From contig JAFTUG010000012.1 of NCBI GenBank assembly GCA_017466365.1, positions 62,001 to 126,000 on the forward strand: a stretch of 64,000 bases of DNA, in the 5' to 3' direction. The notes under the pieces are model-generated. The model made no database searches and had not been told where the DNA came from. It was given only the letters and a program-made list of their open reading frames with translations. This document shows positions 53,920 through 62,218 of this stretch, in pieces. The DNA comes from Clostridia bacterium (lineage in GTDB: Bacteria > Bacillota > Clostridia > Oscillospirales > Acutalibacteraceae). The translations under genes and the position numbers were made by a program. Numbering within the stretch: position 1 is the first letter of the stretch; each line of letters begins with the position of its first letter.

Positions 53920-55349
53920 CAGAATCCTTTGATGATGAACGCAACAAGTTCTGTTGCAGATTTATCTTCACGTTCATCAGTCATAATTGTTATAATACTG
54001 CCGTCATCAAGAACTGTAGAATCACAGAACCACGGATAATTTGTGCTGAACAGGTCGCCATCGGAAATTTCGGCAATAAACGTACCGTTATTATCCCAGA
54101 GAAGAACGTCTCTCATATTGCCGTCAAAGGCGATATAGCCGTTTGCAGTCTGAGTAACGAATGTTACACTTCCGAGACCTTCGCCCTCTGCATTACAGAG
54201 GGTTTTCTGAAGAACGCCGTCTTTACTGTAAATGAACACCTTGTGTCCGCTGTCATCAGCAGCATTTGCACAGACATAAATATTGTTTTCATCAATGCAG
54301 AGCTGCATTATTGTATCTGCTTCTTTGAAAGTTACGGGAGTTGAGGTATAAGTATTTTCGCTGAACGTAACAATCGCACATTCATTTGATGTGAAATAAT
54401 TAACGCCCCAAGCACCTGACGGATGGATTGCAAGGTTATCAATATCTTCGTAAGTTGCAACTATGCTGCCGCCCTTGATGCAGAGAATGTCGTTCAAACC
54501 GCCGCTTATCCAGAGTGTTCCGTCGGAAGTTGCTTCAATTCTCTCATAATCATCTTCAGGAAGGTCTATAACTTGAACAAAGGCAAGCACTGTGCCGTCA
54601 TAGTGACATTCTCTGAGCTCACCGTCAACAAGAACATACACTCTGTCGCCGATTGCGGCAACGGAATGGTCAAAAGTTTCAAATGTGGTGATGGGTGCCT
54701 CAAAGGGAACAAATGTTGATGTAACGGTAAATGTGCCTGCAGCTATGCTTGCATCATCAGCATGGAAGGCTTCGCCTTCCCATTCCCACGGACCGTCAAT
54801 GTTGTCGATATCCTCAAGATTGAAGGTTATTCCTTGAAGAAGAGCATCTATATGGCTGTCGTTGATATCGGTTGCATCAAATTCGACATAAACGGAGGCG
54901 TTTGCTTCTTCAACACGGTTGAAATAAACAAGTGTGTCATCGCCGTCATCATACTTAAGCAGGTCAACACCGCCGATATTTACGGTTTCATAAGCTTTGT
55001 TTTCTTTGTATTCATATTGGTTGAATCCGTAATAAACAAGGTCTTCACGGAAATCGTAAGGTTCATCGATTTCAACGCTGATTGTAGCCTCAACTATGTA
55101 ATATTCTTCGTCTTCGGGGTCGAGAACCTGGAGAACAGCTTTGGAGTATTCTTCTTCATTTTTGAAGTCATCTTCAATGTTTATCCAACCGTCACTGGGA
55201 TTAACCGTAAAAAACGAGGCTTCAATAACTGAATCCGTATTGTTTGACGGTGCTTTTGTGTTATCGGGTATATCGGGAGTATCATCGCCGCAGGCGGCAA
55301 GTGAAAACATCATTACAAGTGCAAGGAGCAATGCAAATATTTTTTTCAT
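53919..55349 (-). CDS. Lipoprotein with C-terminal beta-propeller-like region
   Basis: 476 residues; AAAGGAG upstream. Lipobox SLAAC at residues 16-20. The N-terminal 180 residues resemble a generic substrate- or stress-sensing lipoprotein domain (SFFTVNPSDGWINIEDDFKNEE). From about 220 a series of strand-turn-strand units (GDRVYVLVDGELRECHYDG, ENNIYVCANAADDSGHKVFIYSKDG, VLLWDNNGTFIAEI) suggests a beta-propeller. Very acidic. No function is recognised. Located between the DUF6935-like gene and the beta-helix lipoprotein. Confidence 0.72.
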   Translation of the reverse strand: MKKIFALLLALVMMFSLAACGDDTPDIPDNTKAPSNNTDSVIEASFFTVNPSDGWINIEDDFKNEEEYSKAVLQVLDPEDEEYYIVEATISVEIDEPYDFREDLVYYGFNQYEYKENKAYETVNIGGVDLLKYDDGDDTLVYFNRVEEANASVYVEFDATDINDSHIDALLQGITFNLEDIDNIDGPWEWEGEAFHADDASIAAGTFTVTSTFVPFEAPITTFETFDHSVAAIGDRVYVLVDGELRECHYDGTVLAFVQVIDLPEDDYERIEATSDGTLWISGGLNDILCIKGGSIVATYEDIDNLAIHPSGAWGVNYFTSNECAIVTFSENTYTSTPVTFKEADTIMQLCIDENNIYVCANAADDSGHKVFIYSKDGVLQKTLCNAEGEGLGSVTFVTQTANGYIAFDGNMRDVLLWDNNGTFIAEISDGDLFSTNYPWFCDSTVLDDGSIITIMTDEREDKSATELVAFIIKGF

Positions 55350-55376
55350 ATCAAAATCTCCTTTGTTTTAGTTTGG

Positions 55377-55988
55377 TTATGCCCAAGGGTCTTCCTCAAC
55401 AGGAACACGGATATCCGCAAGGCATTGAATTTCAACCAGAAACCACTGACCTGTTGAAGGCTTTTTGCGAAGCTTCATCGGTCTCGGATTATCTGCGCCG
55501 CCGCTTTTAACATAAAGCGTTGCCCAGTTTTCGTTATCAAAAGAATACGGATTTTCGATTACTGTAATTTTATAGGGCGTATCGGGCTTATAGCTGTTTT
55601 CAGGGGTTGCACCCTCAAAATATGAGCGTGCTTTGTAAGGATCGGAGCCGAGATGCTCTTTGATAAACTGCTTTTCAAAGCCGCTGACTTCCGCAGGACC
55701 TTTAAGGAAATTTAGCATTTCGACTGTTGCATCGGGGTTATGCTCATAATTGCAAAGCACGGCAAGTGTTAATGCGGTTGTTTTGAAGGCTGAATCAAGG
55801 TCTGCCTCGGGCAACGCCTGAAGCTCGGCAACATTGGTCGGCAAAGCGGAAAAACTAAAGGTTTCCGTATGATTTCTGCCTTTGCCGACAGACTGAACGG
55901 CGTTATTTACCGCTTTGTTGATACCTTGTGAAACCTCTCTTTTAATTGCGGACTCTGCCTGCCTTTTGAGTGAATCAAAAAATCCCAT
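55377..55988 (-). CDS. DUF6935-like cytoplasmic protein of the SPFH operon
   Basis: 203 residues from the ATG at 55988, preceded by AGGAGGTAATACCG. It starts MGFFDSLKRQAESAIKREV with an amphipathic helix suited to membrane contact, like the starts of the neighbouring SPFH and DUF4428 proteins (MGL...). The rest includes KTTALTLAVLCNYEHNPDATVEMLNFLKGP and ends VEEDPWA. The family is seen beside zinc-ribbon and SPFH genes; no activity is known. Confidence 0.68.
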   Translation of the reverse strand: MGFFDSLKRQAESAIKREVSQGINKAVNNAVQSVGKGRNHTETFSFSALPTNVAELQALPEADLDSAFKTTALTLAVLCNYEHNPDATVEMLNFLKGPAEVSGFEKQFIKEHLGSDPYKARSYFEGATPENSYKPDTPYKITVIENPYSFDNENWATLYVKSGGADNPRPMKLRKKPSTGQWFLVEIQCLADIRVPVEEDPWA

Positions 55989-56001
55989 CGGTATTACCTC
56001 C

Positions 56002-56757
56002 TTATTTCTTCTCTGTCTGCTTCGGTTTTTCGGTGCGGTCGAGATTCTTATAGAGGAAATTATCCGCACTGCCTGTAATATTCATACTGCCGGGTCTGGT
56101 ATAAACGGTTGCATTTTCCTGCATTTTAACGGATTTGTTCTTTGATGCAATTGAATTGATAATAAGAAAACCGACAAGCAGACCGATAAGAAGCGAAACG
56201 GGCAGCCATATAATTGAAACGCCGTCTTTTTCATTTTCTGTTTTCGGATCGTCTGCTTCGCCTGCGTAAACAAACTCGTCATCATTATAAACATATCCGC
56301 CCGTATACCCGTTTTCAAGATATTCCATCGCAAGGTCATAGCAGGCATAAATTCCGCCGTAATAGCTCTCGTTCAGATCATAGGCATCCTTCATGCTGTC
56401 AACGGCAGCATCAGTCAGATATTCTCCCGCATTTCCCGAGGTAAACACGCAATATGTTTTGTTCCAATCATCGTGAACGATTATTATTCCGTTTTTGTTA
56501 TCGGTATAATCGCCATAAGTTTCTTCTGCGAATTCATCGGCAGATACATCTCCCGTGCTTTCGGTTATGCAGAAAAGCACGGCAACTCCGTAAGCCGTTT
56601 CAAGCTTTTCGGCAAATAAATTGAGTTCTTCAATTTCACTTGAAGAGAGCTTATCCGCATAGTCAATAACATACTCCTGTGTATAAGCCGATGCGGAAAT
56701 TGCCACCGAAAGACAAATTATAACCGCAACCAAAGCTGCAAAAATCTTTTTAGTCAT
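56002..56757 (-). CDS. TPM-domain membrane protein (YdjH/YgcG type)
   Basis: 251 residues from the ATG at 56757 (AGGAGGTGCGGAAA). Signal peptide 1-24, then a TPM domain (VIDYADKLSSSEIEELNLFAEKLETAYGVAVLF, DKNGIIIVHDDWNKTYCVFTSGNAGEYL), one membrane helix (IIWLPVSLLIGLLVGFLIINSI) and a short cytoplasmic tail. It corresponds by domain and order to Bacillus YdjH. Confidence 0.85.
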   Translation of the reverse strand: MTKKIFAALVAVIICLSVAISASAYTQEYVIDYADKLSSSEIEELNLFAEKLETAYGVAVLFCITESTGDVSADEFAEETYGDYTDNKNGIIIVHDDWNKTYCVFTSGNAGEYLTDAAVDSMKDAYDLNESYYGGIYACYDLAMEYLENGYTGGYVYNDDEFVYAGEADDPKTENEKDGVSIIWLPVSLLIGLLVGFLIINSIASKNKSVKMQENATVYTRPGSMNITGSADNFLYKNLDRTEKPKQTEKK

Positions 56758-56770
56758 TTTCCGCACCTCC

Positions 56771-57847
56771 TTAAAGCAGCTCAATCAGCCACATGAGTCC
56801 GTAAATAACGGCTCCTATGCCTGCACCGAGAAGAAGCGAAGCCTTGGTAACGGCTTTTTTATCCGTCGGAATGTTGCCGACGAATTTGCCCGTTTGTCCG
56901 TTCATTGCAAAGGTGAACTTTTCGCCGTTCCACGAGGTGTTGAGAAGCCAAACGGGATAAAGAGCATATTTGTAAATACCGTTGGCAATATTCATATTTG
57001 CGCCCTGATTTTCAATATCGTCATATCCTTTTACGGTTTCTCTGAACGAATCAATAATGCTCTGTCTGATTCTTTCATTGGCTCTGGGCATACTCTCTTC
57101 TGCGGTAACATCGTATTTATCGGCAAGATAGCCTGCCAGATATGCCGTGTTGAAATCAACAGCCTGCGATAAGTCAAAGGGTTCAACGGATTCCATAAGG
57201 TCATCGGGCATTTTTGTTGAGCCGTCAACGGGGATATTGTCAAAGCCTATATTGCCGCTTCTGTAAACATCAAAATACGAGGTTTCGGTGTAATTATAGT
57301 TTTCATCAGACCATTTCCTGACCTTAGTTGCCTTGTAGTTTGCGTTACCGACGGCATCGCAGGTGAAAAGCCAATGAGGAACATAAACACCCTTAATTTC
57401 TTCAAGGCGGTTATCGGCAAGAAATGACTTGGGCACGAATTTCTTTGTTGAAATATGCTTTTTAAGAGCTTCCTTTGCCGCTTTTTTATCAAGTTTAAAG
57501 GGAATAACCAAATCAGGCTTCAATGCACCCGAAAACTGTCCTTTCATAACAACCTGATTGCCGCAGTAGGGACAGCTTGTTGCGCCCGTTGTTGAATCGG
57601 CAACAATTTCGCCGCCGCAGGAATTGCAGGCATAAACGCTCATTCCGTCTGTTTCGCCCGCAGCCCATTGATTTCCCTGCGAATTCCAGTTAACCTGTTC
57701 AACCTGATTTGCAGTATCTTCAGGCATAGCGGTAATATCAAACTCGGTGTCGCAGTAGGGGCATTTCAGCCTTTGTGCAACGGTGTTGAACTCAACCGCA
57801 CCGCCGCAGTTCGGGCATTTTTGTTCAAGTATTGTTGACAAGGTCAA
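56771..57847 (-). CDS. Zinc-ribbon membrane protein (YdjG type)
   Basis: 358 residues from a TTG at 57847 that overlaps the stop of the small upstream gene, with AAGGAG four bases before. Two zinc ribbons (CPNCGGAVEF...CPYCDTEF at 11-36 and CNSCGGEI...CPYCGNQV at about 73-95), a middle domain with GVYVPHWLFTCDAVG and YPVWLLNTSW, and a C-terminal membrane helix (ASLLLGAGIGAVIYGLMWLI). This is the architecture of Bacillus YdjG, a partner of PspA. Confidence 0.85.
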   Translation of the reverse strand: MTLSTILEQKCPNCGGAVEFNTVAQRLKCPYCDTEFDITAMPEDTANQVEQVNWNSQGNQWAAGETDGMSVYACNSCGGEIVADSTTGATSCPYCGNQVVMKGQFSGALKPDLVIPFKLDKKAAKEALKKHISTKKFVPKSFLADNRLEEIKGVYVPHWLFTCDAVGNANYKATKVRKWSDENYNYTETSYFDVYRSGNIGFDNIPVDGSTKMPDDLMESVEPFDLSQAVDFNTAYLAGYLADKYDVTAEESMPRANERIRQSIIDSFRETVKGYDDIENQGANMNIANGIYKYALYPVWLLNTSWNGEKFTFAMNGQTGKFVGNIPTDKKAVTKASLLLGAGIGAVIYGLMWLIELL

Positions 57848-58005
57848 TCATCTCCTTGTTCGTGAATTTCGGTGCTTTCATAAACCATTCCGTCTTTGTC
57901 ATAAACTGTCATCTTGTTTTTGACGTAATATATCACGCCTGCCGTTAAGGCAACAAGAACGGCAATGATTACAGCTATTGTTGCAGTTTTCATTTTATTG
58001 CTCAT
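57844..58005 (-). CDS. Small single-helix membrane protein
   Basis: 53 residues (MSNKMKTATIAVIIAVLVAL, then TAGVIYYVKNKM and an acidic tail ending EIHEQGDD). One membrane helix with the acidic end probably outside. It fits exactly between the DUF4428 and zinc-ribbon genes: five bases after the former's stop and overlapping the latter's start. The ribosome site is weak, so it may depend on coupling. Confidence 0.65.
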   Translation of the reverse strand: MSNKMKTATIAVIIAVLVALTAGVIYYVKNKMTVYDKDGMVYESTEIHEQGDD

Positions 58006-58010
58006 ATAAA

Positions 58011-58937
58011 TCAACCGTTTCTCGGTGTGCCGCAGAATGCGCAGAATCTGCCGCCGTCATTGTTTGCCTGACAAGAAGGACATACCCAGTTTTGAGATAT
58101 GGGCTGCTGTACGGGAGGCTGATTATACTGATTCTGCTGTGCGTAGGGGTTAGCTTGCTGTTGAGCATATGGATTCTGCTGAACATAGGGATTTGCCTGA
58201 GGCTGTCCGTAGGGATTCTGCTGTGCATAAGGATTGGGCTGACCGTAAGCATTTGCGGGAGTGTAACCCTGATTCACAGGCATTGAGTTATTCATGCCCA
58301 TATTCATTCCCATACCGTTGTTCATAGGCATACCTGCATTTCTGCCGGGCATAAGGTTGTTGATAACATTCTGTGCCATCTGTTGGTAACGGTTATATTC
58401 CATTGTGCCCATACCCTCAATGTCGGAATCGTTGAGTCTTACCGTAATTTCATCAAAATATGGGTTGTTGACATTGATGTCAATGTAGAAATTATATGTA
58501 AACTTGTATCTCGGCGGATTGTAGCTTACCTCCTCGCCGTCTTTGCCCTGTGTATAAATTTCTTCACGGTCTTCATCAACTCTGAGGTTGCAATTTGTAA
58601 CGCTTGAAAGCGGAATAACGTCAGGGTTTTCATCGCTCCAGCTTCCGGGATTACGGCTTGAAACAACAAAGCTCTGCTTCATCGGATCAATATAGATTTT
58701 GTCATCCTCTCCGAAATTCAGCATCGGTGAAAAACCTGCAAGGATCTGCTTATTTTGCTCTCTGTAAGCAAGCTGCTGCTTGATTTCATCAACAGTCGAG
58801 CTTCTTCTGTCGCTGAAAAACGGTGAAAGCTTCTTTGCACAATCCTTGCACATATTGCCGTCTTCAAGTTTTCTGTTGCCTAAAAGTCCGATTTTGTCAC
58901 CGCAAATGTCACAATATTTCTTATCAAAAAGTCCCAT
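58011..58937 (-). CDS. DUF4428 protein with Asn-Pro-Tyr repeats and C-terminal zinc ribbon
   Basis: 308 residues; AAAAGGAG upstream. The N-terminus has a treble-clef-like DUF4428 (KYCDICGDKIGLLGNRKLEDGNMCKDCAKKL) and a beta-rich middle (residues 65-170). Residues 200-285 are low-complexity with seven or so NPYAQQ/NPYGQP units, and the end is a zinc ribbon (WVCPSCQANNDGGRFCAFCG). The repeat tail may mediate assembly with the equally Gln-rich SPFH protein encoded just upstream. Confidence 0.82.
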   Translation of the reverse strand: MGLFDKKYCDICGDKIGLLGNRKLEDGNMCKDCAKKLSPFFSDRRSSTVDEIKQQLAYREQNKQILAGFSPMLNFGEDDKIYIDPMKQSFVVSSRNPGSWSDENPDVIPLSSVTNCNLRVDEDREEIYTQGKDGEEVSYNPPRYKFTYNFYIDINVNNPYFDEITVRLNDSDIEGMGTMEYNRYQQMAQNVINNLMPGRNAGMPMNNGMGMNMGMNNSMPVNQGYTPANAYGQPNPYAQQNPYGQPQANPYVQQNPYAQQQANPYAQQNQYNQPPVQQPISQNWVCPSCQANNDGGRFCAFCGTPRNG

Positions 58938-58980
58938 AATAAAAATCTCCTTTTAGTTGTTAAAATGTTTTTTGGTTTAA

Positions 58981-60303
58981 TTATTTTGCATCGCTTTCGT
59001 TGAAGATGTCACCGCATTCGGGGCAGAACTTGGGAGGATTGTGGGGGTCTTCGGGTTTCCAGCCGCATTTGTCGCATTGATAAAGAGGTGCGCCTTCGGG
59101 TTTCTTCGCTCCGCACTCGGGGCAGAACTTGCCTTTGTTTACTGCACCGCATGAACAGGTCCAGCCTTCTTCGGCAGGTTTCTTTGCACCGCATTCTGTG
59201 CAGAAGTTACCGCTTACCGTTGCACCGCATGCACATTTCCAGCTGCTTACGGGTGCAGATTGCTGCTGTGCCGCCATTTGCTGTTGCTGCTGAACTCCCG
59301 CCTGATACATCTGTGCCGCATTGAATCCGCCGTTAGCATTCATTGCCATTCCCATGCCCATAAAACCTGTCATAGCTCCGGCTTCATTTGCTGCTGCAGC
59401 TTCCATTGCATTTGCCTGCGCATCTGTCATTCTGCCTGCCATCATAAACGGATTTGAGCCCATTGTTGCGGCATCTTCCATCTGATTGATTTTCTTCATA
59501 TCATCTTCAGTGAGGGTAATCGGATTCAATGCGATGGATTCAACAGAAATACCTCTGCGGTCTGTCCATTCAACTTTAAGAGCCGCATTCATTGCATTTT
59601 TAAGTTCGGTTGTATGAGCGGGAATCTGTGCAGGACGAAGCTCGAGCTCTGTGAGCCTTGCAAATGCAGGCTGAAGAGCAGAGATGAACTCTGTCTTGAG
59701 CTGCATATCAATTTCTTCGCGTCTGTACTCGTCGTCAACATTACCAGCAATCTTTGTGTAGAAAAGAATAGGGTCTGTAATCTTGTATGAGTATATACCG
59801 TTGCATCTTACCTGAACGGTTCTGCTCATGCCAATACGTTTGTTAACGACCTCGAACATAAACGGATTTGCGGTGCCGAATTTATTATCCATTATTTCCT
59901 TCGTGTTGAAATAATAAACTCTCTGGTCTTTGCCTGTGTCTCCGCCGTATGTAAATCTCTTGCCTACAAGCTTGAATGTTTCTTTAATGCTGTCGCCAAG
60001 CTTGCCTGAAAAAATTGAAGGCTCTGTTGATGAATCATAGGTGAATTCACCGGGTTCTGCACAAACCTCAACGACCTTTCCCTGCTCTACGATAATCATG
60101 CACTGACCGTCTGCAACGGCAATGCCTGAACCGTTGGAGATTATGTTGTCGTTGCCCTTGGTGTTGGAGCTTCTGCCTCCGATTCTCTTTGAACCTTTCA
60201 CCATCAGCACATCGTTTTCGAGTGAATCACAATAGAAAAATTCCTTCCACTGGTCTGCAAGCACTCCGCCGAGTGCGCCTATTCCTGCTTTAATAAGTCC
60301 CAT
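58981..60303 (-). CDS. SPFH-domain protein with three C-terminal zinc ribbons (YdjI type)
   Basis: 440 residues; GAAAGGAG upstream. The SPFH/virion-core domain covers about 1-280 (VLMVKGSKRIG, GQCMIIVEQGKVVEVCAEPGEFTYD, RTVQVRCNGIYSYKITDPILFYTKIAGNV, GISVESIALNPITLTEDD). A Met/Ala/Gln-rich linker with MYQAGVQQQQQMAAQQQ follows, then three zinc ribbons (CACG...CTECG, CSCG...CPECG, CDKCG...CPECG). Bacillus YdjI recruits PspA to stressed membranes and shares the SPFH core. First gene of the eight-gene operon. Confidence 0.88.
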   Translation of the reverse strand: MGLIKAGIGALGGVLADQWKEFFYCDSLENDVLMVKGSKRIGGRSSNTKGNDNIISNGSGIAVADGQCMIIVEQGKVVEVCAEPGEFTYDSSTEPSIFSGKLGDSIKETFKLVGKRFTYGGDTGKDQRVYYFNTKEIMDNKFGTANPFMFEVVNKRIGMSRTVQVRCNGIYSYKITDPILFYTKIAGNVDDEYRREEIDMQLKTEFISALQPAFARLTELELRPAQIPAHTTELKNAMNAALKVEWTDRRGISVESIALNPITLTEDDMKKINQMEDAATMGSNPFMMAGRMTDAQANAMEAAAANEAGAMTGFMGMGMAMNANGGFNAAQMYQAGVQQQQQMAAQQQSAPVSSWKCACGATVSGNFCTECGAKKPAEEGWTCSCGAVNKGKFCPECGAKKPEGAPLYQCDKCGWKPEDPHNPPKFCPECGDIFNESDAK

Positions 60304-60347
60304 ATCATATTTCTCCTTTCGGATTTAAATTTATACTGTGTAATTCT

Positions 60348-60426
60348 ATTGTATTTTCTTTTATATTTAAAAATAAGTAGCCCTGAAGGCTACTTCCTTA
60401 AAAACAGGGCTACCTTTAGGGCTACC
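60348..60426 (-). promoter_or_regulatory. Promoter of the SPFH operon with an array of TAGCCCT half-sites
   Basis: On the minus strand TACAAT (60353-60348) is preceded at 17 bases by a poor -35, TTATTT (60376-60371). Directly upstream lies the inverted repeat AGTAGCC-ctgaa-GGCTACT (60376-60394), then two direct copies of AGGGCTACC at 60406-60414 and 60418-60426, 12 bases apart. A weak -35 with tandem sites upstream is typical of activator-dependent promoters; the divergent LuxR protein is the obvious candidate. Confidence 0.65.
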
Positions 60427-60487
60427 GTGACAAAAACGGCTTTTAAAATTTGTGCAAAATCACAAAAGCATCGTTGCATACCGTTAT

Positions 60488-60516
60488 TTGACACCATGAA
60501 CATAATATGATAAAAT
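60488..60516 (+). promoter_or_regulatory. Promoter of the LuxR-type regulator
   Basis: TTGACA (60488-60493), 17-base spacer, TAAAAT (60511-60516), then AAAGGAGG before the ATG. Confidence 0.75.
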
Positions 60517-60546
60517 AATATATAACCAAAATAAAGGAGGGATAAT

Positions 60547-61536
60547 ATGTCCACCGTTTACGGCTTAGCAATGGCGGTTTCGCTTCTTATGATCGGCGTT
60601 TACTATTATGTTGACCGTAAACACGACAAATGGCTGTTGCTTTTGTTTGTTTTCGTTGCCATTTGTGACTTTGGCTATTTTTTATTATCCCTTTCAAAAA
60701 CACTTGATGCAGCACTTTGGTCAAACAGAATTGCATATCTCGGCAATGTTTTTCTTCCGTTTTCGCTTCTGATGATGGTAATGACTCTGTCACGGTTTAC
60801 TTATCCTAAATGGTTACCGAAAGTTCTTGTCGCAGTAAACACAGTTATGCTGTTAATTGCCGCAAGCGGAGGGTGGCTCCCGATATATTACAAAAAAGTT
60901 TCACTTGATTTTGTCAACGGATTGCCCGTTCTCATCAAGGAATACGGTCCGCTTCACGCAGTTTACAAGGTGTTTCTTTTTGCTCACTTTGCCGCAATGG
61001 TTGCGGTTATTGCATATACCGCAGTCAAAAAAACCGTTGTTTCAAGCAAACACACTGTGTTCCTCGCTTTTGTTGTAATCGGAAACATTGCAATATGGCT
61101 TGTTGAAAATATGATTCATTCAAGCTTTGAGTTCCTTTCGATTTCATACATCGTAACTGAAGGAATGATTCTTTTTCTCTATTCGATTTTGCAGGATTAC
61201 GGGCTTGCCGATACACAAAAAATCTCCGATTCATCCGTAGTGGTTTCACAAAACACAAGTGAAAATGTTGTGCCTTCCGAAACGGTCAAATCATTCAGCG
61301 GCGAACAAATAGAGAGTATTCTGAATAACTGGAAAGCCGTTGAAACACTTTCTCAAAGAGAAAAAGAAGTGTTGCGCTTCTTGCTCGAAAACAAAAAACG
61401 CAAGGTTATTGCTGATACACTATTCGTAACCGAAAGCACCATCAAAAAACATACTGCGGCAATATACCGCAAGCTCGAAACCGCAAACAGAGCAGAGCTT
61501 TTTGAAAAAGCAAAAGAATATTCCGTACAAACTTAA
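60547..61536 (+). CDS. Membrane-anchored LuxR-type regulator with 7TM sensor
   Basis: 329 residues. Residues 1-225 form about seven membrane helices of the type found at the N-terminus of some histidine kinases (RIAYLGNVFLPFSLLMMVMTLSRFTY, with a GPLHAVYKVFLFAHFAAM segment). A cytoplasmic linker leads to a LuxR HTH domain at 265-325 (LSQREKEVLRFLLENKKRKV, VTESTIKKHTAAIYRKL). It joins sensing and DNA binding in one membrane protein. It is divergent from the SPFH operon and probably controls it through the sites at 60376-60426. Confidence 0.87.
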   Translation: MSTVYGLAMAVSLLMIGVYYYVDRKHDKWLLLLFVFVAICDFGYFLLSLSKTLDAALWSNRIAYLGNVFLPFSLLMMVMTLSRFTYPKWLPKVLVAVNTVMLLIAASGGWLPIYYKKVSLDFVNGLPVLIKEYGPLHAVYKVFLFAHFAAMVAVIAYTAVKKTVVSSKHTVFLAFVVIGNIAIWLVENMIHSSFEFLSISYIVTEGMILFLYSILQDYGLADTQKISDSSVVVSQNTSENVVPSETVKSFSGEQIESILNNWKAVETLSQREKEVLRFLLENKKRKVIADTLFVTESTIKKHTAAIYRKLETANRAELFEKAKEYSVQT

Positions 61537-61638
61537 TGTAAGGTATTTATTACGAGAACTATATTTTCTTAAAGCTCTCAACAAACAAATGTTCTATGTG
61601 GTATTAAATTTGATAATTGAATAATGATGTAATTGATT

Positions 61639-61866
61639 GCGGATGTGAATCCGCCTAAAGCCTGCGATATGCTAAAAGAAAATTATCGCACTCCTCACCT
61701 TTGTTCATACTGTACGTGGCGAATGCTACAGGCGATGCGGGATTAAAAAACAGTATGCCTTTGAGATTATTTTAAATTTCAAAGCCGTTACATAAGTCAT
61801 CATTTGCAAAAGCGAGAGCAAGGCTCCCGCCGATTTATGCTGCTTGTGTGACGGCTTTTTGTTTTT
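61639..61866 (+). ncRNA. Candidate structured RNA ending in a strong terminator
   Basis: No protein is seen in 61537-62218. The hairpin GCGGAT-gtga-ATCCGC (61639-61654) is followed by GCCTG (61660-61664) pairing with CAGGC (61729-61733), with AATCC-GC/GCGGGATT as an alternative extension. CATACTG (61706-61712), inside that loop, is complementary to CAGTATG (61751-61757) outside it, a pseudoknot geometry. A 16-bp stem (61781-61796 with 61843-61858, two G-T pairs) encloses a smaller GC hairpin and is followed by a T-run. I recognise no known family (not tmRNA, RNase P or SRP RNA). Confidence 0.4.
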
Positions 61867-62043
61867 CTCAAATTTGATTATGAACTGTAAAAAATGCAGA
61901 AATCAATTTGGAGAGCATTTGATTTAACACTGTATCGTTTCAAAAATTTCTGTCGGATGAAACTTTCTTTTTTATAGTTGTTCAGCTATGAAAAAGTTAA
62001 TAAAAAAGCCGCCTTTTGAAAAATATTTTTTTGGAAAGGATGT

Positions 62044-62067
62044 ACGCCAAACGGCGTTCCTTTTTTT
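62044..62067 (+). terminator. Hairpin with T-run upstream of the SulP gene
   Basis: ACGCC-aaac-GGCGT followed by TCC and seven T residues. It lies upstream of the SulP promoter, so it would end rightward transcription from the preceding region. Confidence 0.6.
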
Positions 62068-62150
62068 ATCGATGTTTTTACTACAAAAAGCTTTAAAAAT
62101 CCGTATAAGTTGTGAGAAATTCCGAATTTAAAAAACAGCGCATAAAAACC

Positions 62151-62178
62151 TTGAAAATAAAGAAAAAAGGCGTATAAT
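62151..62178 (+). promoter_or_regulatory. Promoter of the SulP transporter gene
   Basis: TTGAAA (62151-62156), 16-base spacer, TATAAT (62173-62178). Confidence 0.75.
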
Positions 62179-62218
62179 ACAACCCGAAATAATTAAAATA
62201 TTATAATGGAGAATTGTT

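Noticed and set aside
60376-60426. Repeated TAGCCCT units as a CRISPR-like or satellite array
   Set aside because: The units are short, only four in number, in mixed orientation and tied to a promoter; there are no spacers or cas genes.
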